From Bacillus sp. SD088 (GTDB taxonomy: Bacteria; Bacillota; Bacilli; Bacillales; Bacillaceae_C): 64,000 bases of DNA. The notes beneath the pieces were generated by a model. That model worked only from the letters and a program-made list of their open reading frames with translations, had not been told where the DNA came from and did not search any database. The stretch is taken from contig NZ_JADIJK010000007.1 in assembly GCF_017355205.1 (NCBI RefSeq), positions 1 to 64,000 of the forward strand, given 5' to 3'. Shown in pieces: positions 9,078-17,953 of this stretch. Numbering within the stretch: the stretch's first letter is position 1; every line of letters begins with the position of its first letter. The position numbers and the translations under genes were made by a program.

Positions 9078-9758
9078 ATGAGTATTTTATCTAGATTTAA
9101 AGATATAATGGCAAGTAACATTAACGCACTTTTAGACAAGGCTGAGAACCCTGAGAAAATGATTGATCAATACATGAGGAATTTAAAAAGTGATTTAGGG
9201 AAAGTAAAAGCAGAAACGGCGTCTGTCATGGCCGAAGAAAAAAGATCAAAACGGGCTTTAGATGAATGTATCCAAGAAATTGATAAAATGCAAACCTACG
9301 CTGTAAAAGCGTTAGAAGCGGATAATGAAACGGATGCACGAAAATTTTTAGAGAAAAAGGCAAATTTGACATCCCAACAAGGAGAGCTACAATCTGCCTA
9401 TAGTCTGGCTTCTGCCAATACGCTTCGGATGAGAGAAATGCATGATAAACTTGTCTCTGATATTGGAGAATTAGAAGCACGCCGTACGATGATCAAAGGA
9501 AAAATGGCTGTTGCTAAAACGCAAGAACGATTAAACAAAGTTGGTTCATCGATTACAGGAGCGAATGACTCTGTTTCCGCTTTTGGTAGAATGGAAGAAA
9601 AGGTGAACAAAGCGTTAGATGAGGCAAATGCAATGGCTGAACTTAATGCGAATCCAAAAGATGATATAGATGATCTAATGACAAAATATGATACAGATAC
9701 TGGGGTAGACGATGAGCTAGCTGCTTTGAAGGCAAAAATGAAAAACAAGGAAGATTAA
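9078..9758 (+). CDS. pspA: PspA/IM30 family phage-shock protein A
   Basis: This 226-residue, almost entirely alpha-helical coiled-coil protein begins MSILSRFKDIMASNINALLDKAENPEKMIDQ, the classic PspA/IM30 N-terminus whose amphipathic helix binds stressed membranes. The ribosome binding site is ACAGGAGG. The three following genes match B. subtilis ydjG, ydjH and ydjI in type and order, so this is the pspA-ydjGHI membrane-stress operon. PspA oligomers coat and stabilise damaged cytoplasmic membrane. Confidence 0.93.
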   Translation: MSILSRFKDIMASNINALLDKAENPEKMIDQYMRNLKSDLGKVKAETASVMAEEKRSKRALDECIQEIDKMQTYAVKALEADNETDARKFLEKKANLTSQQGELQSAYSLASANTLRMREMHDKLVSDIGELEARRTMIKGKMAVAKTQERLNKVGSSITGANDSVSAFGRMEEKVNKALDEANAMAELNANPKDDIDDLMTKYDTDTGVDDELAALKAKMKNKED

Positions 9759-9763
9759 ACTCC

Positions 9764-9791
9764 GAAAGCTGTAGCTTAAGCTACAGCTTTC
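9764..9791 (+). terminator. perfect palindrome between pspA and ydjG
   Basis: GAAAGCTGTAGCTT (9764-9777) is followed at once by its exact complement AAGCTACAGCTTTC (9778-9791). It lies inside the operon and has no T-run, so it may be a partial terminator or mRNA stability element that sets a high ratio of PspA to the downstream proteins. Confidence 0.55.
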
Positions 9792-9824
9792 CTAATGAAG
9801 AGAGAACAGCGAGGTGGAGTATGA

Positions 9825-10853
9825 GTGGTCATTCAATATAAATGCCCCAATTGTGGCGATGATATGGTTTTCGACAGTGACTCTGGAACCTTATCTTGTC
9901 CTAGTTGTGGCAGACAAGATAATATAGAAGATTTTTCTGATGAACATATTCTAACAACTTTTTCGGAAGATGAGGCGAAAGAATATCATTGTAAAAACTG
10001 TGGTGCCGTCATTCTTACTGATGCAGACACCACTGCGACAACCTGCAGTTTCTGTGGAGCTGGGGTTGTATTGGCAGATCGATTATCAGGTGTATTGGCT
10101 CCAAAGATGGTCATTCCTTTCAAAATTAGTAAAGAAGAAGCAATGAAAGCTTTCAAAACTTGGTGCAAAAACGGACGCTTAACACCAAAGGGATTTATGA
10201 CTGCAGATCGTATTAAAGCCATTACAGGTATGTACGTTCCTTTCTGGTTATATGATTTAAATAGTAAGGTTCATGTGGAAGCAACCGGTACAAGAATCAG
10301 GGAATATACGCGTGGAAATTATATTTATACAGAAACAAAATATTACGATGTTATGCGTAGAATTAATTTAGATTATATAAAGGTTCCTGCAGATGCTTCT
10401 GAAAAAATGACAGATCAAATCATGGATAAATTGGAGCCTTTTCATTATGAAGATTTAAAAGATTTCAAAACTCCATATCTAGCAGGCTATATTGCAGAAA
10501 AATATAATTATAATGACGATGAATTGCTTCCTAGAGTAAAAGATAGACTAAAAGGATTTATCGATTCCTATATTTCCTCGACAATGGGAGGATACTCTTC
10601 TGTAAGTTACCGAACAAAAGATGTCCACACAAAAAAACAACAAAGTGCATACGTGCTTTTTCCTATTTGGATGGTCTATTATGATTATGACAAATCGGAG
10701 CATACCTTTGCGATGAATGGGCAAACAGGAAAGATTGTTGGGAAGCCGCCAATTAGTTATGCTAAGATAGCAGGTTGGTTTGGTGGGATAGCTGGAGGAA
10801 GCTTTATCACCCTGAAACTGATTTCCTTGTTGTTAGGGGGCGGGCTTTGGTGA
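9825..10853 (+). CDS. ydjG: YdjG-like zinc-ribbon membrane protein
   Basis: This 342-residue protein has two N-terminal zinc ribbons: CPNCG...CPSCG (about residues 8-30) and CKNCG...CSFCG (about 56-78). A soluble middle domain and a C-terminal hydrophobic segment rich in Gly and Leu follow. The GTG start at 9825 follows GAGGTGGAG by 5 bases; the ATG at 9821 gives only a 6-codon frame. In B. subtilis the YdjG-YdjH pair recruits PspA to the membrane. Its stop overlaps the next start (GTGA). Confidence 0.85.
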   Translation: MVIQYKCPNCGDDMVFDSDSGTLSCPSCGRQDNIEDFSDEHILTTFSEDEAKEYHCKNCGAVILTDADTTATTCSFCGAGVVLADRLSGVLAPKMVIPFKISKEEAMKAFKTWCKNGRLTPKGFMTADRIKAITGMYVPFWLYDLNSKVHVEATGTRIREYTRGNYIYTETKYYDVMRRINLDYIKVPADASEKMTDQIMDKLEPFHYEDLKDFKTPYLAGYIAEKYNYNDDELLPRVKDRLKGFIDSYISSTMGGYSSVSYRTKDVHTKKQQSAYVLFPIWMVYYDYDKSEHTFAMNGQTGKIVGKPPISYAKIAGWFGGIAGGSFITLKLISLLLGGGLW

Positions 10854-11638
10854 AAAGAATAGGTGTTTTAATCACACTTTTTACGTTATTTTCTCTATGT
10901 ATCCTACTTTTTACTAGTCCTGTTATGGCTGCTTCTCCAACGAAACAAAGAATCTATGATGATGCAGGATTGCTGACAGAGCCAGAAACCGAAAAGTTAG
11001 AAGCACTTGCGGAAGAATATAGTGTCAAAAGAGAAACAGATTTTATTATTCTCACAACAAATGATACAAAGGGAAAAGATATTATTCCCTATATGCAAGA
11101 CTTTTATGATGAAAAAGGGCTTGGCTATGATAAGGCGCATGGAAATACGGCGATTTTAACAGTGGATATGAAGGAAAGAGATATTTATTTAGCTGGTTTT
11201 TATAAGGCAGAGAAATCACTGGATGATCACCGTCTTGATTTAATTCGCGAGAAAATCACTCCGGCCATGTCGAACGAAAACTATTATGATGCCTTTGAAA
11301 CGTTCATTGTAACCGCTGATGAATATATGGGGATTCGTTTTGGACTTAGTCCAAATAATGTCCTGTTTCAGTTATGGTTTCAAGCAGCTGCATCGATTGG
11401 ACTAGGGGCATTCATTGTCGGAGGAATGGCTTATAATTCCGGCGGAAGGGTGACCATTAATAATAAAACGTACGAAAATTCAAGTACCTCACGTGTAGTC
11501 AACAAACGGGATCAGTATATTAGAACGACCACAACAAAGCGGCGGAAGCCTGAAAATAATAGCAGTAGCCGATCAGGTGGCGGCGGTGGAAGAACCGGTG
11601 GCGGCCACTCTCATAGTGGGAGTAGAGGCAGTTTTTAG
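10850..11638 (+). CDS. ydjH: YdjH-like TPM domain membrane protein
   Basis: This 262-residue protein has a signal peptide (MKRIGVLITLFTLF...VMAAS), a TPM-type domain beginning IYDDAGLLTEPETEKLEALAEE in the extracytoplasmic part, one membrane segment (about residues 183-205), and a Gly/Ser/His-rich tail ending GSRGSF typical of YgcG-like proteins. The GTG at 10850 is chosen because AGGGGG lies about 9 bases upstream and the overlap with the ydjG stop (GTGA) is tight. It likely acts with YdjG as a membrane anchor for PspA. Confidence 0.85.
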   Translation: MKRIGVLITLFTLFSLCILLFTSPVMAASPTKQRIYDDAGLLTEPETEKLEALAEEYSVKRETDFIILTTNDTKGKDIIPYMQDFYDEKGLGYDKAHGNTAILTVDMKERDIYLAGFYKAEKSLDDHRLDLIREKITPAMSNENYYDAFETFIVTADEYMGIRFGLSPNNVLFQLWFQAAASIGLGAFIVGGMAYNSGGRVTINNKTYENSSTSRVVNKRDQYIRTTTTKRRKPENNSSSRSGGGGGRTGGGHSHSGSRGSF

Positions 11639-11680
11639 CGTTTAGCAAAGATCATTGAATGATACAAGGGAGGATGCATA

Positions 11681-12661
11681 ATGAGTTTTTTTAAAAATCA
11701 ATTTGCTAATGTGATCGAGTGGGAGGAATTTCGAGATGATATGATCTTTTGGAAATGGAATAATCGCGAAATTAAAAAAGGCAGTCGCCTAATTATTCGT
11801 CCTGGGCAGGATGCCGTCTTTTTCAATAATGGAAGATTGGAAGGGATCTTTGAAGAAGAAGGCGATTATAATATCGAGTCGCAAATTATTCCCTTTCTTT
11901 CCACATTAAAAGGCTTTAAATTCGGTTTCAATAGTGGACTGCGAGTAGAGGTCTTATTTGTTAATACGAAGGAATTTACGGTCAAATGGGGAACGAAAAA
12001 TGCGATTAATATTCCTACTCCGCAGTTACCAGGTGGTATGCCTATTCGTGCGAATGGAACTTTCCAATTTAAAGTGAATGACTATATTGCGCTTATGGAT
12101 AAGATTGCTGGAGTGAAAGATCGTTATTTAGTAGAAGATGTGAAAATTAGGATTACCGCTATCCTTGATCAACTTTTAATGAAGTGGATTACCCGTGAAG
12201 GAAAGGATATGTTTAACCTGCAAGCCAATGCTTTTGAGATTGCCAAAGGGATCCAAGAAGATTTGGATATGCAGATTTTGGATAGTGGCATGACAATCAC
12301 GGGCTTTAATATTATGAGCTTCAATTATCCAAAAGAAGTCCAAGATATGATTACTAAAAATGCCTCTCATGGAATGATTGGCGACATGAGTCGTTATCAG
12401 CAAGCTTCCATGACAGATGGAATTTCCTCCGGAAAAGTAAAAGGAGGAGGCGCGGCCTCTGATATGGCTGGCATGATGATGGGTATGGGAATGGCAAAGG
12501 AAATGATGAAAAATATGGACCAAAAGGAAGAACCGTCAAAATCAGCCCCTGCAAATTCTGGTGACAAAGATGGAACAATTCCTAATTTCTGTCCGAATTG
12601 TGGAACAAAAACGGATGGTGGCAATTTTTGTTCCAATTGTGGGCAAAAATTAGTGAAGTAA
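11681..12661 (+). CDS. ydjI: YdjI-like SPFH domain protein with C-terminal zinc ribbon
   Basis: This 326-residue protein is the last of the pspA operon. It has an SPFH/virion-core-like N-terminal domain (from about residue 25 to 235), a Met/Gly-rich linker (GGGAASDMAGMMMGMGMAK) and a C-terminal zinc ribbon CPNCG...CSNCG (about residues 306-322). The ribosome binding site is GGGAGG. Flotillin-like YdjI proteins are thought to organise membrane microdomains together with PspA. Confidence 0.85.
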   Translation: MSFFKNQFANVIEWEEFRDDMIFWKWNNREIKKGSRLIIRPGQDAVFFNNGRLEGIFEEEGDYNIESQIIPFLSTLKGFKFGFNSGLRVEVLFVNTKEFTVKWGTKNAINIPTPQLPGGMPIRANGTFQFKVNDYIALMDKIAGVKDRYLVEDVKIRITAILDQLLMKWITREGKDMFNLQANAFEIAKGIQEDLDMQILDSGMTITGFNIMSFNYPKEVQDMITKNASHGMIGDMSRYQQASMTDGISSGKVKGGGAASDMAGMMMGMGMAKEMMKNMDQKEEPSKSAPANSGDKDGTIPNFCPNCGTKTDGGNFCSNCGQKLVK

Positions 12662-12695
12662 AGGGAAAAGAGTTGTCATAAAATAGGGGGAAAAC

Positions 12696-13037
12696 ATGGG
12701 CAAGTTAACAATTGAAGGATTACAACACTATTTAGCTTTCAAATATAAAGAAGACCGATCGTCAACCGGATTATTTATGAAACTGGTTGAAGAAATTGGC
12801 GAGGTGGCTGAAGCATTAAATCAGTTAGAAGGTCGAAAATCAAATACAGGAAACGCTTCTTTAGAAAAAGAATTAGCCGATGTTATACATTATACCGTTG
12901 CAATCGCAAGTATAAATAATATTGAATTATCAAAAGTAATTTTGGAAAAAGACAAAATAGCTGCAATTAAGTATAATCAATCTCCAAATTTAGAGGGATT
13001 TTTGAGGGGAAAAACTAGTCCATTAACTAAGGATTAA
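12696..13037 (+). CDS. MazG-like nucleotide pyrophosphohydrolase
   Basis: This 113-residue all-alpha protein carries the EExxE metal-binding pattern in LVEEIGEVAEAL (about residues 29-40) and the second acidic motif ELADVIHY (about 61-68), as in single-domain MazG/HisE-superfamily NTP pyrophosphatases. These hydrolyse nucleotides to monophosphate and pyrophosphate. The length fits the one-domain MazG-like group. The exact substrate is unknown. Confidence 0.8.
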   Translation: MGKLTIEGLQHYLAFKYKEDRSSTGLFMKLVEEIGEVAEALNQLEGRKSNTGNASLEKELADVIHYTVAIASINNIELSKVILEKDKIAAIKYNQSPNLEGFLRGKTSPLTKD

Positions 13038-13183
13038 CTGCATTAGTAAAAACGTAATATTCAGTCATGTATCAAAATATATATTAAAGCCAATAAATGT
13101 AGCAATACGAATTTTTGAACTTGCCTTAAGCCCCCCTTAATTCGTTTAAGTGATGAAAAATCTGTACATAGGAGTGTGGTCAG

Positions 13184-13618
13184 ATGGTTAATGGAGTGGA
13201 ATTTGATTTTGTTGTAAAAGATAGTAAAGCTGCACTGGAGCAGTACAAATCTATTTTTGAAGTAGAAGTAGTGGAGGAGACAAATTTTAAGGTAGGGAAT
13301 AACGAAGCTGTATTCACTATCTATGGCACGCGTTTTCATATGCTTGATGAAAATCCTCAATATCAATTATTTGCGCCAAAAGAAGGGGACACGCAATCAT
13401 TTTGGTTTAATATCGTGGTCCCAAATATCCGAGAGACATATGAAAAAGCTCTGTCCGCTCATGCAACGGAAATTCAGCCTGTCACAAGAATGGAAGAAAT
13501 GGGCATATCAAATGCCATGTTTTCTGATAGCAGTGGATATGTATGGATGTTACATGAAATCCACCGTGAAGTATCTTTTGAGGAACGTATCGATATTTTA
13601 AGTAAAGATTTTGAATAA
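13184..13618 (+). CDS. VOC family protein (PhnB/glyoxalase-like)
   Basis: This 144-residue protein has the paired beta-alpha-beta-beta-beta layout of the vicinal oxygen chelate fold: VEFDFVVKDSKAALEQYKSIFEVE at the start, GTRFHMLDEN mid-way, and SGYVWMLHEIH near the end. Members range from glyoxalase and fosfomycin or bleomycin resistance proteins to proteins of unknown function. It most resembles the PhnB-like group. It is monocistronic, with a terminator at 13711-13753. Confidence 0.8.
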   Translation: MVNGVEFDFVVKDSKAALEQYKSIFEVEVVEETNFKVGNNEAVFTIYGTRFHMLDENPQYQLFAPKEGDTQSFWFNIVVPNIRETYEKALSAHATEIQPVTRMEEMGISNAMFSDSSGYVWMLHEIHREVSFEERIDILSKDFE

Positions 13619-13710
13619 ACATATAGTCTCCTAAAGCACAAGATAATTTTGAACGGATACCGAAATAGTTCCCATGCAAAAAAATTAATAGTACTCACTT
13701 TTGAACACTA

Positions 13711-13753
13711 AAAACCACAGGGATGCCTGCTCTAAAAGCATCCTTGTGGTTTT
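13711..13753 (+). terminator. terminator after VOC gene
   Basis: AAAACCACAGGGATGC (13711-13726) pairs with GCATCCTTGTGGTTTT (13738-13753) with one mismatch region and ends in T's. Confidence 0.75.
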
Positions 13754-13841
13754 AACTATCAAAGATGAGATTTTATAGGTTTGGGTCAACAGTCTATGGT
13801 TAAAATGATGACTCAAAATGGTAATGGTGGACTAGTCACTG

Positions 13842-13888
13842 AATAAAAAACACGGAGATTCCTGTGGGAATACGTAGTGTTTTTTATT
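13842..13888. terminator. hairpin with repeat-like loop
   Basis: The perfect 12-bp arms AATAAAAAACAC (13842-13853) and GTGTTTTTTATT (13877-13888) enclose a loop with ATTCCTGTGGGAATAC, the same core motif as the intergenic repeat at 7817-8000. It could work as a terminator in either direction. Confidence 0.5.
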
Positions 13889-13939
13889 GGTAAGGAAACT
13901 TTAAAATTTTTGGCTTGTGGATAAGTTATAATTTTGAGT

Positions 13940-14190
13940 TTCGTTGTCTAGCTCCAGGCGCCATCGGCTCGAGGCTCGCAGGAGCGAGTCCATCGGCGTT
14001 GCGACGTACACGATGTACTAGTGCAGACGAAGCGACAGGACGTCGCATTTGAGTCTGCCGCCAGGACGGCGCGAGCTTAGCCGATGTTCTGCATAATAAC
14101 CTGAGCCACTGAAAGGCAAAGAACGCCTTTCTTTGTCTCAGAACATTTGCTTGTCGAAGGTAGCGGGCGCCTTGCGCTTTTCTTGTAACG
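13940..14190. repeat. GTCTAGCTCCAGGCGCC-type intergenic repeat
   Basis: This GC-rich island in AT-rich DNA begins GTTGTCTAGCTCCAGGCGCC and ends GGGCGCCTTGCGCTTTTC. Elements with these ends are widespread between genes in Bacillus and relatives. It contains no coding frame. The whole interval 13754-14345 holds only this element and the 13842-13888 hairpin. Confidence 0.6.
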
Positions 14191-14351
14191 GCTGCTTATA
14201 TCAACACAACATAGATTTTGATTAAGAGCTATAGGGTTTATTTACGATTTAGTCGTTTGGTTAGTGAACGCTTAACTTTCATCCTGTCCTTAAGTGGTTT
14301 ATTATAGTATTATGAATAAGTGACCTAGTCCTAGTCTAAAGGGGTATGAGA

Positions 14352-15518
14352 ATGACGGAGGAAAATATTACAAGAATACACTTAAATAACAAAGAATACA
14401 TATTAATCGGAACAGCTCATGTTTCCAAAAGTAGTGCTGAGCTTGTAAAAGAAGTGATTGAAAGTGAAAAGCCAGATGCTGTTTGTATTGAACTTGATGA
14501 GGGACGATACAAATCGATTACAGATGGAAACAAATGGAAGGATATGGATATTTTCCAAGTCATTAAGGACAAAAAATCATCTTTGCTTTTAATGAACTTA
14601 GCGATTTCTTCCTTTCAAAGAAGAATGGCCAAGCAATTTGATATCCATCCTGGTCAAGAAATGATCCAAGGAATTGAATCAGCAAAAGAGACTGAGGCCA
14701 AGCTTGTATTAGCAGATCGAAATATCCAAATTACTTTTTCACGGATATGGGGAAATGTCGGATTCAAAGGGAAAGCGATGCTTCTTACACAAGTGATCGC
14801 CAGTATTTTTAGTCGCGAGACAATAACAGAAGAAGAGCTAGAAAAAATGAAGTCGCAAGACATGATTGATTCGATGCTTCAAGAGTTTACCCAAGCCTTT
14901 CCAAAATTAAAAACACCATTGATTGATGAACGGGATCAGTATTTAGCGCAGAAAATTAAAGATGCGCCGGGAGATAAAGTAGTCGCTGTTCTCGGTGCGG
15001 CCCATGTCCCTGGGATTACAAAAGAAATTGAAAAAGAGCATGATCTGAAGGAGTTAACGAAGCTTCCTCCCAAATCAAAAGCTCCCAAGATTATTGGCTG
15101 GTCGATTCCAGTCTTGATTTTAGCAGTTATTCTCTATACCTTTATTGCCAACCCATCAGCTGGTTTACAGCAAACCATTAGTTGGTTTCTGTGGAATGGC
15201 ACATTATCGGCGATTGGAACAGCGATTGCCTTTGGTCATCCGCTAGCGATTATTACAGCTTTTATTGCCGCACCAATCACTTCCTTAACTCCAATTCTCG
15301 CTGCGGGCTGGTTTGCTGGAATCGTCCAAGCTTATTTTCGGCGTCCTAATGTAAGGGACTTTGAAACACTTTCAGAAGATGTCTTTCATGTAAAAGGATT
15401 TTGGCATAATAAAGTCACTCGAGTTCTATTAGTCGTGATCCTCGCGAATATTGGTAGTTCAATTGGAACCTTTATCGGTGGAGCAGATGTTGTTCGGTTG
15501 TTCTTTAAGCATATTTAG
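14352..15518 (+). CDS. TraB/PrgY family membrane protein
   Basis: This 388-residue protein has an N-terminal TraB/GumN-type hydrolase-like domain with GTAHVSKSSAELV near the start and VLGAAHVPGI near residue 215, and a C-terminal half with about four membrane segments. The start at 14352 is preferred over 14346 because AAAGGGG ends 7 bases before it and only one base before 14346. Enterococcal relatives (TraB/PrgY) limit pheromone signalling, but the function in Bacillaceae is not established. Confidence 0.82.
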   Translation: MTEENITRIHLNNKEYILIGTAHVSKSSAELVKEVIESEKPDAVCIELDEGRYKSITDGNKWKDMDIFQVIKDKKSSLLLMNLAISSFQRRMAKQFDIHPGQEMIQGIESAKETEAKLVLADRNIQITFSRIWGNVGFKGKAMLLTQVIASIFSRETITEEELEKMKSQDMIDSMLQEFTQAFPKLKTPLIDERDQYLAQKIKDAPGDKVVAVLGAAHVPGITKEIEKEHDLKELTKLPPKSKAPKIIGWSIPVLILAVILYTFIANPSAGLQQTISWFLWNGTLSAIGTAIAFGHPLAIITAFIAAPITSLTPILAAGWFAGIVQAYFRRPNVRDFETLSEDVFHVKGFWHNKVTRVLLVVILANIGSSIGTFIGGADVVRLFFKHI

Positions 15519-15529
15519 GTTAACAACAG

Positions 15530-15556
15530 CTGGCCCGGGAAAATTCGGGCCTTTTT
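15530..15556 (+). terminator. terminator after TraB-like gene
   Basis: GGCCCG (15532-15537) pairs with CGGGCC (15546-15551), followed by TTTTT. Confidence 0.8.
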
Positions 15557-15595
15557 CACTTCTTTAATATTTACAAAGAAAAGGGTTGGTGTTAA

Positions 15596-16303
15596 ATGAA
15601 TATTTCCAGAAAAAAAGAAGTTGAACAGTTACAAAATAAGAAAAGTGAGTTGTTTGACAAAGACGTACTTAACATATTGAATGGTCAATGTATGTATGAG
15701 GAATTTAAAGATCATAAACTAATGGGAGATTCTGATTACGCACCTTTTAATGAAGCGATGTGTGAAAACGCGACGACTGAACAAGTTTTTGATCAAGATT
15801 TTATAAAAACGCGAGCCGCGGGGCATTACGAATCTGTTGAAAATTATATTGAAAAGGTTATAGATCCATTAGACAATCTTTTTAATAAATCATATACATA
15901 TGTTGTTTTATGGTTTGGCGAAGATATGTTTTGTCAAATGAATTTACTTACAATTCTTTCCTATCTTGAGCAGTCAGGATATCCGGGAAAAGTGTTTTTA
16001 AATAGCTTCGGAGAGGTTGAGTTCAAAGTAAGCCAGACGGAACTTCAATTAGGCAGCTATGCCTCTGTATACAAAGAGGTATTGATAAATCATAAAAAGC
16101 CAGCAATTCAACTACTTCCGGTCATGTACCAGGCAGTAGATATTTATTTGGAGATGCTTAAAGAAAATAATGTAGTCGTAAAGTATATCTCTCAGCATAA
16201 AGATTTACCAACATCAACATTAGTGAATAGGTTATTTGAGCTTTTTCCAACAATCGGTTACGGAGATTCACAATATATTAAACTGATAAATAAAATGAAG
16301 TGA
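15596..16303 (+). CDS. hypothetical protein, DUF1835-like
   Basis: This 235-residue soluble protein has no membrane segment. The stretch TYVVLWFGEDMFCQMNLLTI (about residues 101-120) resembles the VLWFxxDLxDQLxLL signature of DUF1835-type proteins, but the rest is not recognised. It lies 20 bp upstream of an ABC ATPase gene and probably shares a transcript with it and the next permease. The link to the transporter is by position only. The ribosome binding site is AAAGGGTTGG. Confidence 0.6.
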   Translation: MNISRKKEVEQLQNKKSELFDKDVLNILNGQCMYEEFKDHKLMGDSDYAPFNEAMCENATTEQVFDQDFIKTRAAGHYESVENYIEKVIDPLDNLFNKSYTYVVLWFGEDMFCQMNLLTILSYLEQSGYPGKVFLNSFGEVEFKVSQTELQLGSYASVYKEVLINHKKPAIQLLPVMYQAVDIYLEMLKENNVVVKYISQHKDLPTSTLVNRLFELFPTIGYGDSQYIKLINKMK

Positions 16304-16323
16304 AGTCAAGGGGAGGTTAATCG

Positions 16324-17127
16324 ATGGAGTGCCCTATAATCGAAGCAAAGAATATAAGTAAAATAATAGACGGGCAAACCATTTTAAAGCGAGTTTCCTT
16401 CTGTTTGCAAGGAAATAAGGCGTTTTTCATCCGTGGGCGCAATGGATCGGGAAAAAGCACCTTACTAAAATTGTTAGCAGGAATCTATCAACCAACACAT
16501 GGAGCTTTAAATCGAGGTACGAATAGAATTGGGTATATGCCTGAACATTTTCCAGAAGGATTGCCTTTCCGAGTCAAAGAATATCTTTCAATGATTGCGG
16601 ATTTTCATGGCCATTCAAAAAATGAGTTAAAGGAATATATCCAATTATTTTCTATAGAAGCTTTTCTGAATACATCACTTAAACAATGTTCAAAAGGGAC
16701 CAAGCAAAAGGTCGGGATTATTCAAGCACTCATTAGCAAGCCTGATATATTACTTTTAGATGAACCACTTACTGGGTTAGATCAGAAATCACAGCAGGTT
16801 TTTACACAGTTGTTGGAAAAAGAGAAAAGGAATAGCATGATAATATTTACAGCCCATGAAAATCCGTTAATCGAAAAGCTTGCTGATGAACATTATCATC
16901 TTGAGGCAGGCGGGCTCGCTAAATCCAATATAAAGAGCAGGAAGAAACAAATAAAGTTTAAATACACGAGTGTAGATATTTTACAGAATCTCCAGTTGGT
17001 CACACATAACCGTAACGAAAAAACGGCTGTTCTCTCCGCTAATTCTGACCAAAGTGATCCATTATTACTTCATCTACTAAACAACCAATGCTCTATTTTA
17101 GAAGTGTGGGAAGAGGGGGAAAGATGA
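16324..17127 (+). CDS. ABC transporter ATP-binding protein
   Basis: This 267-residue ATPase has Walker A GRNGSGKST (about residues 38-46), an atypical signature CSKGTKQK (about 122-129), Walker B ILLLDEP (about 143-149) and switch histidine in TAHEN. The C-terminal 60 residues are extra and variable. The stop overlaps the permease start (ATGA), so the two form an export pair. The substrate is unknown. Confidence 0.85.
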   Translation: MECPIIEAKNISKIIDGQTILKRVSFCLQGNKAFFIRGRNGSGKSTLLKLLAGIYQPTHGALNRGTNRIGYMPEHFPEGLPFRVKEYLSMIADFHGHSKNELKEYIQLFSIEAFLNTSLKQCSKGTKQKVGIIQALISKPDILLLDEPLTGLDQKSQQVFTQLLEKEKRNSMIIFTAHENPLIEKLADEHYHLEAGGLAKSNIKSRKKQIKFKYTSVDILQNLQLVTHNRNEKTAVLSANSDQSDPLLLHLLNNQCSILEVWEEGER

Positions 17128-17828
17128 AAGGTTTTTTTATTTACCAATTGCTAAGTTATTTTCGCTCTTTAAAATGGATCCCAGCTGTTGTCGTTTATTT
17201 CGTATGGGTGTTCGTCTTTTATACCTATCAAGGGGTTCCGATATTGAGTAGTTACGCCGTTACAAGTATAACGTTATTATTTATTTCAACCTGGATTACA
17301 ATGGGGATCTTCTCGTTAGAAAACGAAAGTGAAAAACAGCTTTTATTTGTTCAATTGTCTAGTAAGCTCCGTTATCTTTGCGGAAAATGGTGTATTTGCC
17401 TTCTCGTGGTTATACTGCTTCTTATTTTTGCGATTTTTTATCCTATTCTTATCCAAGCTTTTAAACTGCCAGTTAAGCCCATCCATTTTGGCTTCACTTT
17501 GTATGGGCATTTTTACTTGGCCCTATCTGGTATTTTTGTTGGCAGCCTTTTTAGTGCAACTGGATTCGCACAAAAAAAATATTCCTGGTTAGCGGCCATG
17601 CTTGTCAATATTATCGCAATTGTTTCAGAAGGAATGATAGAAAGGCTCACTATTTTGAAATGGCCGCTTTATTTATTTCCTCCAATTGGAAAACTGACAT
17701 CTTATTTTCAAGAAGGAGATGAAATTATATTAAATAATGAAATTCTCTTTTTAAGTATATGGGGAATGGTCTATCTCATCTTAGGCTTTGTGATCGTCAC
17801 TCAATTATTTTTGAGAAAGGAAAGGTAA
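17124..17828 (+). CDS. ABC transporter permease, six membrane segments
   Basis: This 234-residue, strongly hydrophobic protein has about six membrane segments and no known domain beyond the ABC-2 style layout. The ATG at 17124 is chosen because AGAGGGGG lies just upstream and it overlaps the ATPase stop by 4 bases. It is the membrane partner of the preceding ATPase. Confidence 0.75.
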   Translation: MKGFFIYQLLSYFRSLKWIPAVVVYFVWVFVFYTYQGVPILSSYAVTSITLLFISTWITMGIFSLENESEKQLLFVQLSSKLRYLCGKWCICLLVVILLLIFAIFYPILIQAFKLPVKPIHFGFTLYGHFYLALSGIFVGSLFSATGFAQKKYSWLAAMLVNIIAIVSEGMIERLTILKWPLYLFPPIGKLTSYFQEGDEIILNNEILFLSIWGMVYLILGFVIVTQLFLRKER

Positions 17829-17835
17829 AAGTAAG

Positions 17836-17861
17836 ACTCTCCTACTAATGAGTAGGAGAGT
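17836..17861. terminator. hairpin after ABC export pair
   Basis: ACTCTCCTACT (17836-17846) and AGTAGGAGAGT (17851-17861) form a perfect 11-bp stem with a 4-nt loop. The T-run is poor on the + strand. It lies between converging genes. Confidence 0.55.
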
Positions 17862-17868
17862 GGGGGGA

Positions 17869-17940
17869 CTAATCTTTGATTAAAACAATCAAATGATCCT
17901 CTTCTTGAAAATCAATTTTGCTTTAGTGTTAAAAACTCCT
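17869..17940 (-). pseudogene. remnant of CPA1 antiporter C-terminus (RCK-C end)
   Basis: Read on the minus strand, with one frame change near 17918, this encodes FLTLKQ then IDFQEEDHLIVLIKD and a stop. It aligns with the last residues of the intact antiporter at 18399-20204 (VTMKQKLTFDEGDQLIVLAREPA). No start or upstream domain remains, so this is a decayed second copy of that gene's 3' end. Confidence 0.6.
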
Positions 17941-17953
17941 CAATTGTTCCTTT

